Part shown: piece by piece, positions 1 through 6,976 of the stretch
Numbering within the stretch: position 1 is the stretch's first letter
Layout of the letters: every line of letters begins with the position of its first letter
Assembly (NCBI GenBank): GCA_035315345.1
Contig: DATFYA010000205.1
Coordinates: 1 to 64,000 of the forward strand
Length of the DNA: 64,000 bases
From: Candidatus Methylomirabilota bacterium
GTDB lineage: Bacteria; Methylomirabilota; Methylomirabilia; Rokubacteriales; CSP1-6
Direction: 5' to 3'
Program-made: the position numbers and the translations under genes
Notes under the pieces: generated by a model
Told to the model about the DNA's origin: nothing
The model's database searches: none
What the model saw: the letters and a program-made list of their open reading frames with translations, nothing else

Positions 1-2
1 TC

Positions 3-134
3 GTCCAGTGGTGCCGCGACCACCTGGCCGGCTTCAAGGTGCCGAAGCGCGTGGTCTTCGGCCCGCTACCCAAGACCTCCACGGGCAAGATCCAGAAGTT
101 CGTGCTGCGGGACCGGGCCCGCGGCGAGGCGTGA
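3..134 (+). CDS. Acyl-CoA synthetase (AMP-binding family), C-terminal end only
   Basis: The window opens inside this gene and only the last 43 residues are present. They carry the C-terminal hallmark of the ANL superfamily (acyl-CoA ligases): a FKVPKR segment followed by LPKTSTGKIQK, whose lysine is the one that completes the adenylation active site in this family. The enzyme would activate a fatty or organic acid through an acyl-AMP intermediate to an acyl-CoA. The specific substrate cannot be read from this tail. It ends 31 bases before the next gene on the same strand. Family assignment is firm; the substrate is unknown. Confidence 0.85.
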   Translation, partial: VQWCRDHLAGFKVPKRVVFGPLPKTSTGKIQKFVLRDRARGEA

Positions 135-165
135 GCTTCGCCCTCTTCATGGCCGAGTCCTCGCG

Positions 166-789
166 ATGACCGCCTTCGTCCTCGCGTCGTTCACCGCGCT
201 GTTTGTGACCGTCAACCCGATCAAAGGCGCCGCCGTCTTCGCCGTGCTCTCCAAGGGCGACTCGCGGGCGGAGCAGCGCCGCGTGGCCGGGCGCGCCACG
301 CTCATCGCATCGGGCCTGCTGCTGGTCTTCGCCCTCGTCGGCGACGATCTCCTGCGCGGCATCGGCATCAGCCTGTCCGGCGTGCGCGTCGGCGGCGGTA
401 TCCTCTTGCTGCTCCTGTCCATCGACATCGTGTTCGGCCGCCCGATCGGCCCCGCCGCCGCGGCGGGCGAGCACCCGATCGGGCGCAAGGATATCGCGGT
501 ATTTCCCCTGGCCACCCCGATCATCGCCGGGCCCGGCGCGATCACCACGGTGGTGGTGCAGGCCACCGAGGCGGCCAACGGTGTGCTCCAGACCGGGCTG
601 CTCCTGCTCGCGCTGGCGGCCGTCATGCTGCTCACCTTCGTCGCCTTCCTCGTGGCCGGACGAATCGAGCGGCTGCTCGGTGCCACCGGCATGAACGTGG
701 TCAGCCGCATCCTCGGCATCCTGCTGGCCGCCGTCTCCGCCGAGATGATCCTCGCCGGGCTCAAGCAGAGCGGCGTGTTCGTGCGCTGA
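166..789 (+). CDS. MarC-family integral membrane protein
   Basis: A 207-residue protein with about six hydrophobic segments, the usual length for the MarC (UPF0056) family. Family features visible are VTVNPIKGAAVF near residues 14-25 and the second-half signature PLATPIIAGPGAITT, both typical of MarC proteins. It sits in the inner membrane. The family was once linked to multiple antibiotic resistance, but that link was withdrawn, and the transported substrate is not established. The ATG at 166 is the first in frame and gives the expected N terminus at the first membrane segment. The neighbours do not suggest a role. Confidence 0.85.
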   Translation: MTAFVLASFTALFVTVNPIKGAAVFAVLSKGDSRAEQRRVAGRATLIASGLLLVFALVGDDLLRGIGISLSGVRVGGGILLLLLSIDIVFGRPIGPAAAAGEHPIGRKDIAVFPLATPIIAGPGAITTVVVQATEAANGVLQTGLLLLALAAVMLLTFVAFLVAGRIERLLGATGMNVVSRILGILLAAVSAEMILAGLKQSGVFVR

Positions 790-796
790 GCCGGCG

Positions 797-946
797 TTTC
801 ACGGGATCGGAGAGAGCGGCCTCGCCGGCATGGCCGCCGCCATCACGGATGCGGTGCACCACGCTACCGGCGTGCGCGTGCGCGAGCTGCCGGTGAAGAT
901 CGAGCACCTGCTGGCGGCCCCACCCGGATTATTTCGGCCTGTGTGA
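797..946 (+). pseudogene. Remnant of a xanthine-dehydrogenase-family molybdopterin subunit (C-terminal end)
   Basis: Read from 797, this stretch encodes about 49 residues and then a TGA. It begins FHGIGESGLAGMAAAITDAV and continues RVRELPVKIEHLL. This matches the extreme C terminus of molybdenum hydroxylase large subunits: the catalytic Glu in a GxGEGG-like motif, then a helix, then the RVRELPxxPExxL tail. There is no start codon or upstream body, because the frame is cut by the MarC gene end. It is therefore a truncated relic. An intact member of this family lies at 28708-31074. The identification rests on motif recognition only. Confidence 0.6.
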
Positions 947-956
947 AACTGAGAAG

Positions 957-1577
957 GTGCAGCGGAGAGAAGATCCTCTGACGAAGCGGGAGCGGGCCGA
1001 GCTCGTAGGCTACGTCTCCCGGTCGACCGTGTGGTCCCGCGCGGTCCTCTTCGCGCTGGCGCTGACCGCGGTGGCCGGGCTGGCCTTCAAGTTCCAGCGG
1101 TCGCTCTCGATCGACCACCCCGTCTGGATCGTGCCCACGGCCCTTGTCGGTCTCACGCTCCACTGGCGCTCGCGGCGTTGGACCGGCGGTCGAGACCTGC
1201 GCGCGCGCATCAGAGCCGACCTCGAGTCGAACACCGCGGCGGTTCATGTCTTGTCGGTGGTCGATGCCATCAAGGTGGAAGAGGCGGAAGACGAAGGTCC
1301 CACCTTCTTCCTCAAGCTCGATACCGGGGAGACGGTTGCCATCGGCGGGCAATTCCTCGACCGTGTCGTCACCCGCGGCTTTCCCTGGAGGCGGTTCGAG
1401 ATTCGCGAGGGCGCCCGGTCGGGGTTGTTCCTCGGGCTCGAGGGCCGAGGCGAGCGCATCGTACCCTCCCTCGTCAAGCCGCCGCTCAGCATGGCGACGG
1501 TACGCGAGCTGGGTATCGGCCACGTTCGGTGGAAGATCCTGCCGGTCGCCTTCGAAGACCTGCGGCGTGTAGCCTGA
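957..1577 (+). CDS. Hypothetical protein with two N-terminal membrane segments
   Basis: A 206-residue protein starting with GTG. Residues about 24-44 and 48-66 are hydrophobic and likely form a membrane hairpin. The rest is a soluble acidic/basic domain containing HVLSVVDAIKVEEAEDEG and a later FLKLDTGETVAIGGQFLDR, which looks like a small beta-rich domain. I do not recognise the family. The start is uncertain because no clear ribosome binding site precedes the GTG. It is followed after 9 bases by the next hypothetical gene, so the two may be co-transcribed. Confidence 0.6.
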   Translation: MQRREDPLTKRERAELVGYVSRSTVWSRAVLFALALTAVAGLAFKFQRSLSIDHPVWIVPTALVGLTLHWRSRRWTGGRDLRARIRADLESNTAAVHVLSVVDAIKVEEAEDEGPTFFLKLDTGETVAIGGQFLDRVVTRGFPWRRFEIREGARSGLFLGLEGRGERIVPSLVKPPLSMATVRELGIGHVRWKILPVAFEDLRRVA

Positions 1578-1586
1578 CGGCGCACC

Positions 1587-1985
1587 GTGGGACTCAGCGA
1601 GGAGTGCCGTCGTTACGTCGGTCGCCGGGTGCTGATCCGGCCGTTCTACGGTTACGGCTGGTCTCGCCGCGATCCCGGCGCGCCGCGGTTGAGTTACGAG
1701 GAGGCGGCCGGGCCGGCGCCGTTTCACGCGCGCCTGTCCGAGCTCTTCGAGCACGACGGCGAGCTGCGCGGAGGCATCGCAATCATCGACGAGCCGGGAC
1801 ATCTGTATCACGGCTTCCATGCCGTGTTCTCGACCCGGCATGTGGGCGAGTTCGACTTCACCGCGCGGCTCGGTCACTACAACGTCGAGATCGGCCCGAG
1901 CATTCACGTGACGGCGTGGCCTCATGCGACCGGGAGCCCTGCGCTCATGGGGTTTGCCGAGATCCGCGATGACGACGCCGCCTGA
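1587..1985 (+). CDS. Hypothetical protein, 132 residues
   Basis: A small soluble protein with no signal peptide or membrane segment, beginning with GTG 9 bases after the preceding stop. It contains RRVLIRPFYGYGWSRRDPG near residues 13-31 and a second conserved-looking block FHAVFSTRHVGEFDFTARLGHY near residues 77-98, broken here only by ordinary residues. No catalytic motif is apparent and I cannot name a family. Codon usage is GC-rich at third positions like neighbouring real genes. Downstream is a zone of broken genes, so this is the last intact gene before it. Confidence 0.5.
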   Translation: MGLSEECRRYVGRRVLIRPFYGYGWSRRDPGAPRLSYEEAAGPAPFHARLSELFEHDGELRGGIAIIDEPGHLYHGFHAVFSTRHVGEFDFTARLGHYNVEIGPSIHVTAWPHATGSPALMGFAEIRDDDAA

Positions 1986-2012
1986 CCAGGCGTCCGGCGA
2001 ACACGGGCGCGT

Positions 2013-2114
2013 TCATGGCGCCCGGAGCGGGTGGCGGGCGAAGAAGGCAGCCAGCGCGTCGGCCACCGTGCGCGGGTACTGCACGTGCAGCAGGTGAGTG
2101 GCGCGCTCGCGAGC
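2013..2114 (-). pseudogene. Alpha/beta-hydrolase C-terminal fragment (minus strand)
   Basis: On the minus strand the residues just before the stop at 2013 read THLLHVQYPRTVADALAAFF. This is the usual C-terminal helix of alpha/beta hydrolases, where GHLLHVExPE carries the catalytic His; here the glycine before the histidine is Thr. The open frame continues upstream to about 2300 without a recognisable nucleophile elbow, so no complete enzyme exists. It is a relic beside a second, plus-strand hydrolase relic. Confidence 0.45.
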
Positions 2115-2216
2115 TGCGCCGATGTTCTCAAGACCGAGGGCGACACAGTCACGGTGGCCACCGATCTGGTCGATCTGGACGTGGCGGCGTTCGCGCAACA
2201 TCCTCCGCCTTCCCCG

Positions 2217-2490
2217 TGAGAGCATCCTGAGCACCTGGACCCCGGATCCGACGGTGGACATCGCGCCGATCCTGGACCAGGTGAAGACGCCGACGCTCAT
2301 CCTGCACGGGACGGAGGACCGCCGGGTCTCGGTGGCCGCCGCGCGCTATCTGGCGCAGCACCTGCCCGACGCGCGCCTACACCTGTTCGAGGGGCGCGGC
2401 CACCTGCCGATCTTCACCGCGACCGCGGAGTTCTGTCAGGTGCTGCGCGGGTTCGTGGGAGACCACCCCTCATCCTGCCCTCTCCCCTGA
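2217..2490 (+). pseudogene. Alpha/beta-hydrolase C-terminal fragment (plus strand)
   Basis: About 90 residues that match the last third of an alpha/beta hydrolase: IAPILDQVKTPTLILHGTED supplies the late-strand acid region (GTEDRRV), and LHLFEGRGHLPIFT supplies the catalytic His segment. The N-terminal two thirds, including the nucleophile Ser, are absent upstream in this frame. The stop codon lies in the loop of a palindromic repeat at 2478-2500. It is best read as a truncated gene. Confidence 0.55.
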
Positions 2491-2500
2491 GGGGAGAGGG
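2478..2500. repeat. Palindromic repeat, copy 1 (perfect 10-bp stem)
   Basis: The left arm CCCTCTCCCC (2478-2487) and right arm GGGGAGAGGG (2491-2500) are perfect complements around a 3-base loop. Related sequences occur at about 34231-34266 and 52157-52215. Such elements often sit between genes in high-GC genomes and may act in transcript termination or stability. Here the loop supplies the stop of the hydrolase remnant. Confidence 0.7.
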
Positions 2501-2515
2501 GGAACGACCGCGCGC

Positions 2516-2667
2516 TCAGCGAGAGAAATATGGGTCGAGGACGCGGACGTCGGTGATGCGGTCCACGGGGAGCTTGTTGCGGTCTGCCACCCGGCGGATC
2601 GCTTCCGGCGCGGGCGCATAGCAGCGCTTCGAAGGATACGCTTGACGCTCACCTTGAAGAACAGCAT
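2516..2667 (-). pseudogene. Frameshifted gene remnant of unknown family
   Basis: Two minus-strand frames each hold part of a plausible protein. One reads MLFFKVSVKR at its start, and the other reads YAPAPEAIRRVADRNKLPV and then DVRVLDPYFSR before the stop at 2516. They would join across a frameshift near 2635. The C-terminal part looks like a genuine protein end, but I cannot assign a family. It lies between the palindromic repeat and the acquired-looking cassette. Confidence 0.3.
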
Positions 2668-2705
2668 CTTCTTGCCGTCCCAGGTCGCGGGTGAGGAGAC
2701 GATCG

Positions 2706-3776
2706 ATGTTTCGTTGTGTCATTTCGTTGCATGGTATTCGGACCCGAGGGGTATGGCAGAAGGACCTCGCCCCGGTCCTGGCCCGTCACGGTCTCATTCC
2801 ATACGCGCTGGACTATGGATCATTCTCCATATTCAAGTTCGCGTGCCGTAGAGCCCGCGACCGAAAAGTTGAATGGCTGCGAAGCGAGTACGAACGGGTC
2901 ACGGGCGACGCAAAGGTGCAACGGCCATCGGTGGTCGCTCACAGCTTCGGGACCTACCTCGTCGCGGCACTACTGGTGAAATATCCAGAACTTCATTTCG
3001 ACAAGATCATCTTTTCGGGTAGCATCGTCGATCGCAACTTCGATTGGGGATCCAAGCTCGAGGCCGGTCAGGTCAATTTCGTTCGCAACGACTACGGATC
3101 ACTCGATCGCTGGCCGCGACTGGCTCGCTATCTGGTCCCGGATTCCGGCGCTTCGGGAACCGATGGATTCTTGAGAAGACATCCGGGTCTCATGGGACAG
3201 CGGTTCGAGCGGCACACGCACAGCGACTACTTCCACCGTGCTCATTTCACGAGCTACTGGATACCGACCCTTGTGCGGGTTGATGTCAGTGTACCGGAGC
3301 GAGGACAGGTCACGGATGTGCTCGATCTGGCCTGTCAGACCGTTGCGGCCCGCCTTGGCATTGAGCCGGGACTCATTCGGGCAAATGTTTTCGTTCCCGA
3401 CGAGACGCAACAGCTTCACATCCCCAAGGGTCTTGTTCATAACATGACCGATCCGGTGGAGCAGACCGTCACGATGGCTCCCGGAGTTGGCTGTGCGGGT
3501 GCCGCGTACAAGGCTCGTGAACAGACGATCGCTATCATGCAGCGTGACTGGGGCATCCACACGCTGCCCGGCACTCAACTGGCAAAGGTTGACAAGCGGC
3601 TAAAATGGATCATCGGTACGCCGATTCCGGACCCGGATGTGGCTGGCGGTATCCTCGGCGTTTTCGGGTTGGATTGTCTAGAACACGCAAAGAGCCGTGA
3701 GGAGTTGGCACGCCTCCTTCCGGATTTGGTTGTCGTGGCCCAGTCGCTCGGGCTAGTCTTCAAGAGACTCAGCTAG
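2706..3776 (+). CDS. Alpha/beta hydrolase fused to a C-terminal GAF-like domain
   Basis: A 356-residue protein. The N-terminal about 200 residues form an alpha/beta hydrolase: a first strand ending HGIRTRG (residues 9-15) and a nucleophile elbow VAHSFG with Ser80. Residues about 215-356 look like a GAF ligand-binding domain: a core ending GGILGVFGLDCLE, then a closing helix. I chose ATG 2706 over the in-frame GTG at 2691 because GAGGAG at 2693-2698 gives ideal ribosome-binding spacing. This gene and the next two are clearly AT-richer than their surroundings (60-base lines counted by hand: 53%, 57% and 60% G+C), suggesting transfer. The substrate and ligand are unknown; a ligand-gated lipase or esterase effector is possible. 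The hydrolase call is firm, the GAF call moderate. Confidence 0.75.
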   Translation: MFRCVISLHGIRTRGVWQKDLAPVLARHGLIPYALDYGSFSIFKFACRRARDRKVEWLRSEYERVTGDAKVQRPSVVAHSFGTYLVAALLVKYPELHFDKIIFSGSIVDRNFDWGSKLEAGQVNFVRNDYGSLDRWPRLARYLVPDSGASGTDGFLRRHPGLMGQRFERHTHSDYFHRAHFTSYWIPTLVRVDVSVPERGQVTDVLDLACQTVAARLGIEPGLIRANVFVPDETQQLHIPKGLVHNMTDPVEQTVTMAPGVGCAGAAYKAREQTIAIMQRDWGIHTLPGTQLAKVDKRLKWIIGTPIPDPDVAGGILGVFGLDCLEHAKSREELARLLPDLVVVAQSLGLVFKRLS

Positions 3777-3789
3777 ACTGGAGGTTCAG

Positions 3790-3987
3790 ATGCCCTACGA
3801 ATACCAGAAAGACGAGACGGCAGTTTCGGACGCCCGCATCGCCGAGGTCTACGTCGTACGCGGTGTCGACGAACGGCCAAAGCCCAGTCGGGAGTTGTTG
3901 GCAGCCCTCGAACGGCTTTCTTCGGTGAATCGCACCATGATGAAGAGCTTGGTCACCCTGGGATTCGACGCAATGGTCAGAAAGTGA
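3790..3987 (+). CDS. Small protein between hydrolase and cytidine deaminase
   Basis: A 65-residue protein starting 13 bases after the hydrolase stop, with a strong GGAGG ribosome binding site just upstream of its ATG. It overlaps the deaminase start by 4 bases (GTGA), so it is almost certainly translated and coupled. The sequence has a short extended N-terminal part (EVYVVRGVDERPKPS) and an amphipathic helix (ELLAALERLSSVNRTMMKS). No family is recognised. It could be an adaptor, inhibitor or antitoxin-like partner; that is inference from position and size. Confidence 0.7.
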   Translation: MPYEYQKDETAVSDARIAEVYVVRGVDERPKPSRELLAALERLSSVNRTMMKSLVTLGFDAMVRK

Positions 3988-4433
3988 GCTCCTCGAAGTA
4001 TCGACATCTTCTGGACGAGGCGCACCGGGCGATGAAGCTTGCTCATGCGCCCTACTCCGGGTTTCGGGTGGGCGCCGCGGCACTCGTAGATTCCGGCGAC
4101 ATCGTCGTCGGCTGCAATATTGAGAATGCCGCGTACTCGCCCAGTATCTGCGCTGAGCGCGTGGCCTTGTTCAGCTCCTGGGCTCAAGGGAAAGGCAAGG
4201 TCGAAGCGATCGCGATAGTGACGGCCTCCGGCGCGACCGCGGCCCCTTGCGGGGTGTGCCGACAGGTGCTCTGGGAGCTGGCTCGCGATGCCGAGTTGAT
4301 TCTCGAGGACGGTAAGGGGGGCTACCTCATCGAGACCGTCAGGAACTTGCTGCCCCGGCCATTCGGTCCCGAGGATCTCGACGTGAGCAAACTACCGCCG
4401 CGGCAGGGCGCCGACGGGCGCCAGCCGAGCTGA
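3984..4433 (+). CDS. cdd: Cytidine deaminase (homotetrameric type)
   Basis: A 149-residue zinc enzyme of the Cdd/CDA family, which hydrolyses cytidine or deoxycytidine to uridine or deoxyuridine plus ammonia. Zinc ligands are visible as Cys56 in the CAERVA motif and Cys89 and Cys92 in the PCGVCRQ motif; Glu58 is the proton shuttle. The substrate-recognition stretch NIENAAYSPS precedes them. Length fits the short tetrameric class. Translation starts at GTG 3984, overlapping the stop of the small upstream gene. It ends a three-gene operon with a GAF-tailed hydrolase, unlike the usual linkage to pyrimidine salvage genes, so it may serve a specialised role. The enzyme class is secure. Confidence 0.9.
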   Translation: MSSSKYRHLLDEAHRAMKLAHAPYSGFRVGAAALVDSGDIVVGCNIENAAYSPSICAERVALFSSWAQGKGKVEAIAIVTASGATAAPCGVCRQVLWELARDAELILEDGKGGYLIETVRNLLPRPFGPEDLDVSKLPPRQGADGRQPS

Positions 4434-4524
4434 AGGCTTCCCGGCGCGCGGTCGGGCGTTGAGGCGTGGAGCGGGACGGCGCGGTCGACGTCCGCTTCGC
4501 GTCGGCCCCACCGGCCGTGGGCGC

Positions 4525-4953
4525 TCACGGCGCCCGCTCGGCGTGCGCGGGCTGGACGTGATCGGGCGCGGCCGGCACTGGCGTCGCGCGGTCCAGCGCC
4601 ATGCGCAGCAGGCCCTCGACGAGCCGCCAGCTGGGATGCTTCTCGCCGGCCGGGCCGCTGCGCGCCCAGATCTCGGCGAGCAGGTCCTGCGCGCGCTGCA
4701 GGCGCGCCGGCGGCGCGGCCGTTCTCGGCGCGTCGGGTGCGTGCTCGCGAAGCCGCCGGCGCAGCATCTTGAGCATCACGTGCGACGGGACGCCGCCGCG
4801 GCTACCCTTCCAGGAGGCCAGCAGCGAATAGGGGGACGTCGAGCATCGCGCCTCCTCCTCGAGCCACGCGGCCGGAACCTCGCGACTGGCCTCCGGCCAC
4901 GGGGTGCGATTGGCGTATCGATGATGCGGTGGCGTCATTTTCGGCATCGTCAT
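4525..4953 (-). CDS. Hypothetical protein, 142 residues
   Basis: A soluble protein of unknown family. Its ATG at 4953 is preceded on the minus strand by a purine-rich GGAGGGAG ribosome binding site at good spacing, which supports the gene. Residues about 28-75 are the most ordered part and include WLEEEARC and SHVMLKMLRRRLREHAP; the tail is rich in Ala and Pro. No signal peptide, membrane segment or catalytic motif is evident. It follows the secreted-protein gene at 5334-5047 in the same direction after a 93-base gap. Confidence 0.5.
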   Translation of the reverse strand: MTMPKMTPPHHRYANRTPWPEASREVPAAWLEEEARCSTSPYSLLASWKGSRGGVPSHVMLKMLRRRLREHAPDAPRTAAPPARLQRAQDLLAEIWARSGPAGEKHPSWRLVEGLLRMALDRATPVPAAPDHVQPAHAERAP

Positions 4954-5046
4954 GGGTATTCTCCCTCCGGGCGGTGGCCCGATCCTCGAGGTGGCCGCCC
5001 TCCGGCGACGAGGCCGCGGGCTGACCGCTGATACAGGAGGCGGGAG

Positions 5047-5334
5047 CTAGGCCGGTGGAGCGCGGGACTGCAGCGCCGACGGCGGCGCCGTGGAAACGCC
5101 CGTGACGGCGTGCTGCGGCATGGCCGCGACGAGCACGCCGTGGAAGACCGGGGGCAAGGCGGACGGGGTGACACCGCCCTCGGTCGTGATGAGGACGACG
5201 ATGTCGTCGGTGTCGGCGCCATCGTAGATGCCGCCGATCCAGGTCTCGTCCTGCGGCGTCGCCTGGGCCAGCGGGGTGAGCGCGAACAGGGGTCCGACGA
5301 GGACCAGCGCGATGAGGGCCGCCCGGCGACGCAT
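5047..5334 (-). CDS. Small secreted hypothetical protein
   Basis: A 95-residue protein with a clear signal peptide: MRRRAALIALVLVGPLFAL then a probable cleavage after AQA. The mature part contains ETWIGGIYDGADTDDIVVL and is about 70 residues, likely periplasmic or extracellular. I placed the start at ATG 5334, which gives a compact signal peptide and lies 7 bases after a TATGGA -10 box with a perfect TTGACA -35. Upstream in-frame starts at 5346 and 5370 would add residues on top of that promoter. The function is unknown. Confidence 0.6.
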   Translation of the reverse strand: MRRRAALIALVLVGPLFALTPLAQATPQDETWIGGIYDGADTDDIVVLITTEGGVTPSALPPVFHGVLVAAMPQHAVTGVSTAPPSALQSRAPPA

Positions 5335-5341
5335 GGATCGA

Positions 5342-5370
5342 TCCATACAAGGGCCTCGTGCACGTGTCAA
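5342..5370 (-). promoter_or_regulatory. Putative promoter, TTGACA-N17-TATGGA
   Basis: Read on the minus strand, TTGACA (5370-5365) is followed by a 17-base spacer and TATGGA (5347-5342). The -10 box ends 7 bases before the ATG at 5334, so the transcript would be leaderless or nearly so. The -35 is perfect but the -10 matches TATAAT at only three positions. Confidence 0.4.
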
Positions 5371-5413
5371 GGCGTAGTACGTGCGGTCTCATCGCCTCCG
5401 TGCCCCGGACGGG

Positions 5414-5419
5414 TATAGT
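5414..5419 (+). promoter_or_regulatory. Putative -10 box TATAGT upstream of the FAD oxidoreductase
   Basis: TATAGT is a good -10 element 23 bases before the ATG at 5443. The matching -35 position 17-18 bases upstream is poor, so this is weak support only. Confidence 0.3.
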
Positions 5420-5442
5420 GATGAGACCAAAGGCCAGTCGCG

Positions 5443-6774
5443 ATGGAACGCAAGCGTGTCGTCATCATCGGGGGCGGGCTGGCCGGGCTGGCGGCCAGCT
5501 ACGACCTCGCGCGAGCCGGTCATCAAGTCGTGGTGCTCGAGGCCGCCCCCGACTTCGGCGGCCTGGCCAGCTCCTTCCGTCTCGAGGGCCACCCGATCGA
5601 GCGCTTCTACCACTTCATCTGCCGTTCCGATCGCGATCTGCTGACGCTGGTCGACGAGCTGGGCCTTGGCGGAAAGCTCCACTGGCGGCACACCCATACC
5701 GCCTTCTACTACAACGGCCGGTACTACCCCTTCGGGTCGCCGTGGGACCTGCTCCGGTTCTCGGCGGTGCCGTGGTCGCAGCGCATCCGGTTCGGCCTCC
5801 ACATCGCGCGCTCCCGGTACCGCGCGCAATGGCGCTGGCTGGATCAGATCCCGGCCAAGCCCTGGCTGATCGAGTGCATCGGCGAGCGAGCGTACCAGGT
5901 GATCTGGCACCCGCTGCTCAAGGTGAAGTTCGGCGACTATCACGACCAGATCTCTGCGGCGTGGGTGTGGCACCGCATCTGGCGTGTCGCGTCCTCGCGT
6001 CGCAGCATGCTGGAGCGGGAGATGTTCGGATGCCTCGAGCTCGGGACCGTCACCCTGGTCGACCCGCTCGTCGCGTGGCTGCGGGCGCAGCCGAACGTCC
6101 AATTGCGGACCGGTGTGCGGGTCCGCCCCATCGAGGTCCACGACGGGCGCGTGACGGAGGTCCACGCCGGCGACGAGCGCCTTCCGTGCGATGCGGTGAT
6201 CTCCACGGTGGCCCTGCCCACCCTGGACCGCCTCGTCCCGAGCCAGTCCGATCCCTACTTCGAGCGGGTGCGGCAGGTGAAGTACATCGGCATCGTCTGC
6301 ATGCTGCTGAGCCTGCGGCGGCCGTTCAGTCGCAACTTCTGGACCAACATCAACGATCCGCGCATCGCCTGCAACGGCATCATCGAGCAGAGCACGCTGA
6401 ACGAGAACCTCCAGCGCGCCGGCCTCAACATCGTCTACGTTCCCTTCTACCTGCCCACCACCGAGCCGCGCTATCGCGCCGACGACAAGGATCTCTTCGC
6501 CGAGTACACCGCCATGCTGAAGCTCATGAATCCGGAATTTTCCGAGAGCTGGGTCAAGGAGTACCATGTCTTTCGCACGCCGCATGCCCAGCCCGTCTTC
6601 ACCACCAACTTCGCGGCCCTCATGCCCGGCCATCGGACGCCGATCCGCGGCCTCTACGTGACCGACTCCACCCAGTTCTACCCGGAGGACCGCACGATCA
6701 GCCAGGCGATCCGCCAGGGTCGTACCGCGGCGGCCATGATCATGGACGATTTCGACACCCCCGGTCCGGGGTGA
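5443..6774 (+). CDS. NAD(P)/FAD-dependent oxidoreductase (amine-oxidase / UDP-galactopyranose-mutase-like fold)
   Basis: A 443-residue flavoprotein. The N terminus has the Rossmann dinucleotide motif VVIIGGGLAGLAASYDLA (residues about 6-23) followed by a terminal acidic residue (VVLEAAPDFGGLASS). The C terminus has the second FAD-contact region GLYVTDSTQFYPEDRTISQA. This arrangement is shared by protoporphyrinogen oxidase-like, phytoene desaturase-like and UDP-galactopyranose mutase-like proteins. Placed at the head of a run of glycosyltransferase-like genes, a role in sugar-nucleotide or polyprenyl-glycan chemistry is more likely than amine oxidation, but that is inference. A decayed copy of its last 60-70 codons lies at 9151-9310. 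Confidence 0.75.
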   Translation: MERKRVVIIGGGLAGLAASYDLARAGHQVVVLEAAPDFGGLASSFRLEGHPIERFYHFICRSDRDLLTLVDELGLGGKLHWRHTHTAFYYNGRYYPFGSPWDLLRFSAVPWSQRIRFGLHIARSRYRAQWRWLDQIPAKPWLIECIGERAYQVIWHPLLKVKFGDYHDQISAAWVWHRIWRVASSRRSMLEREMFGCLELGTVTLVDPLVAWLRAQPNVQLRTGVRVRPIEVHDGRVTEVHAGDERLPCDAVISTVALPTLDRLVPSQSDPYFERVRQVKYIGIVCMLLSLRRPFSRNFWTNINDPRIACNGIIEQSTLNENLQRAGLNIVYVPFYLPTTEPRYRADDKDLFAEYTAMLKLMNPEFSESWVKEYHVFRTPHAQPVFTTNFAALMPGHRTPIRGLYVTDSTQFYPEDRTISQAIRQGRTAAAMIMDDFDTPGPG

Positions 6775-6976
6775 GCCGTCATGGGAGCGGGCGTCGCGTC
6801 GTGAGCCTGAAGGTTGCCGTCGGCGTCGTGTGGGATGGGGGCGCCGTGGAGGCCGTGTATCCCGGCACCATCCCGCGCGTGCGACACGCTCGCTTTGACC
6901 ATTCAGTGCACGCCCCGTGTTGGCTCTCGGCGAGCGCACGAAGCGACACGGCGCCGCCCATTCCCGGCGGCCACGC

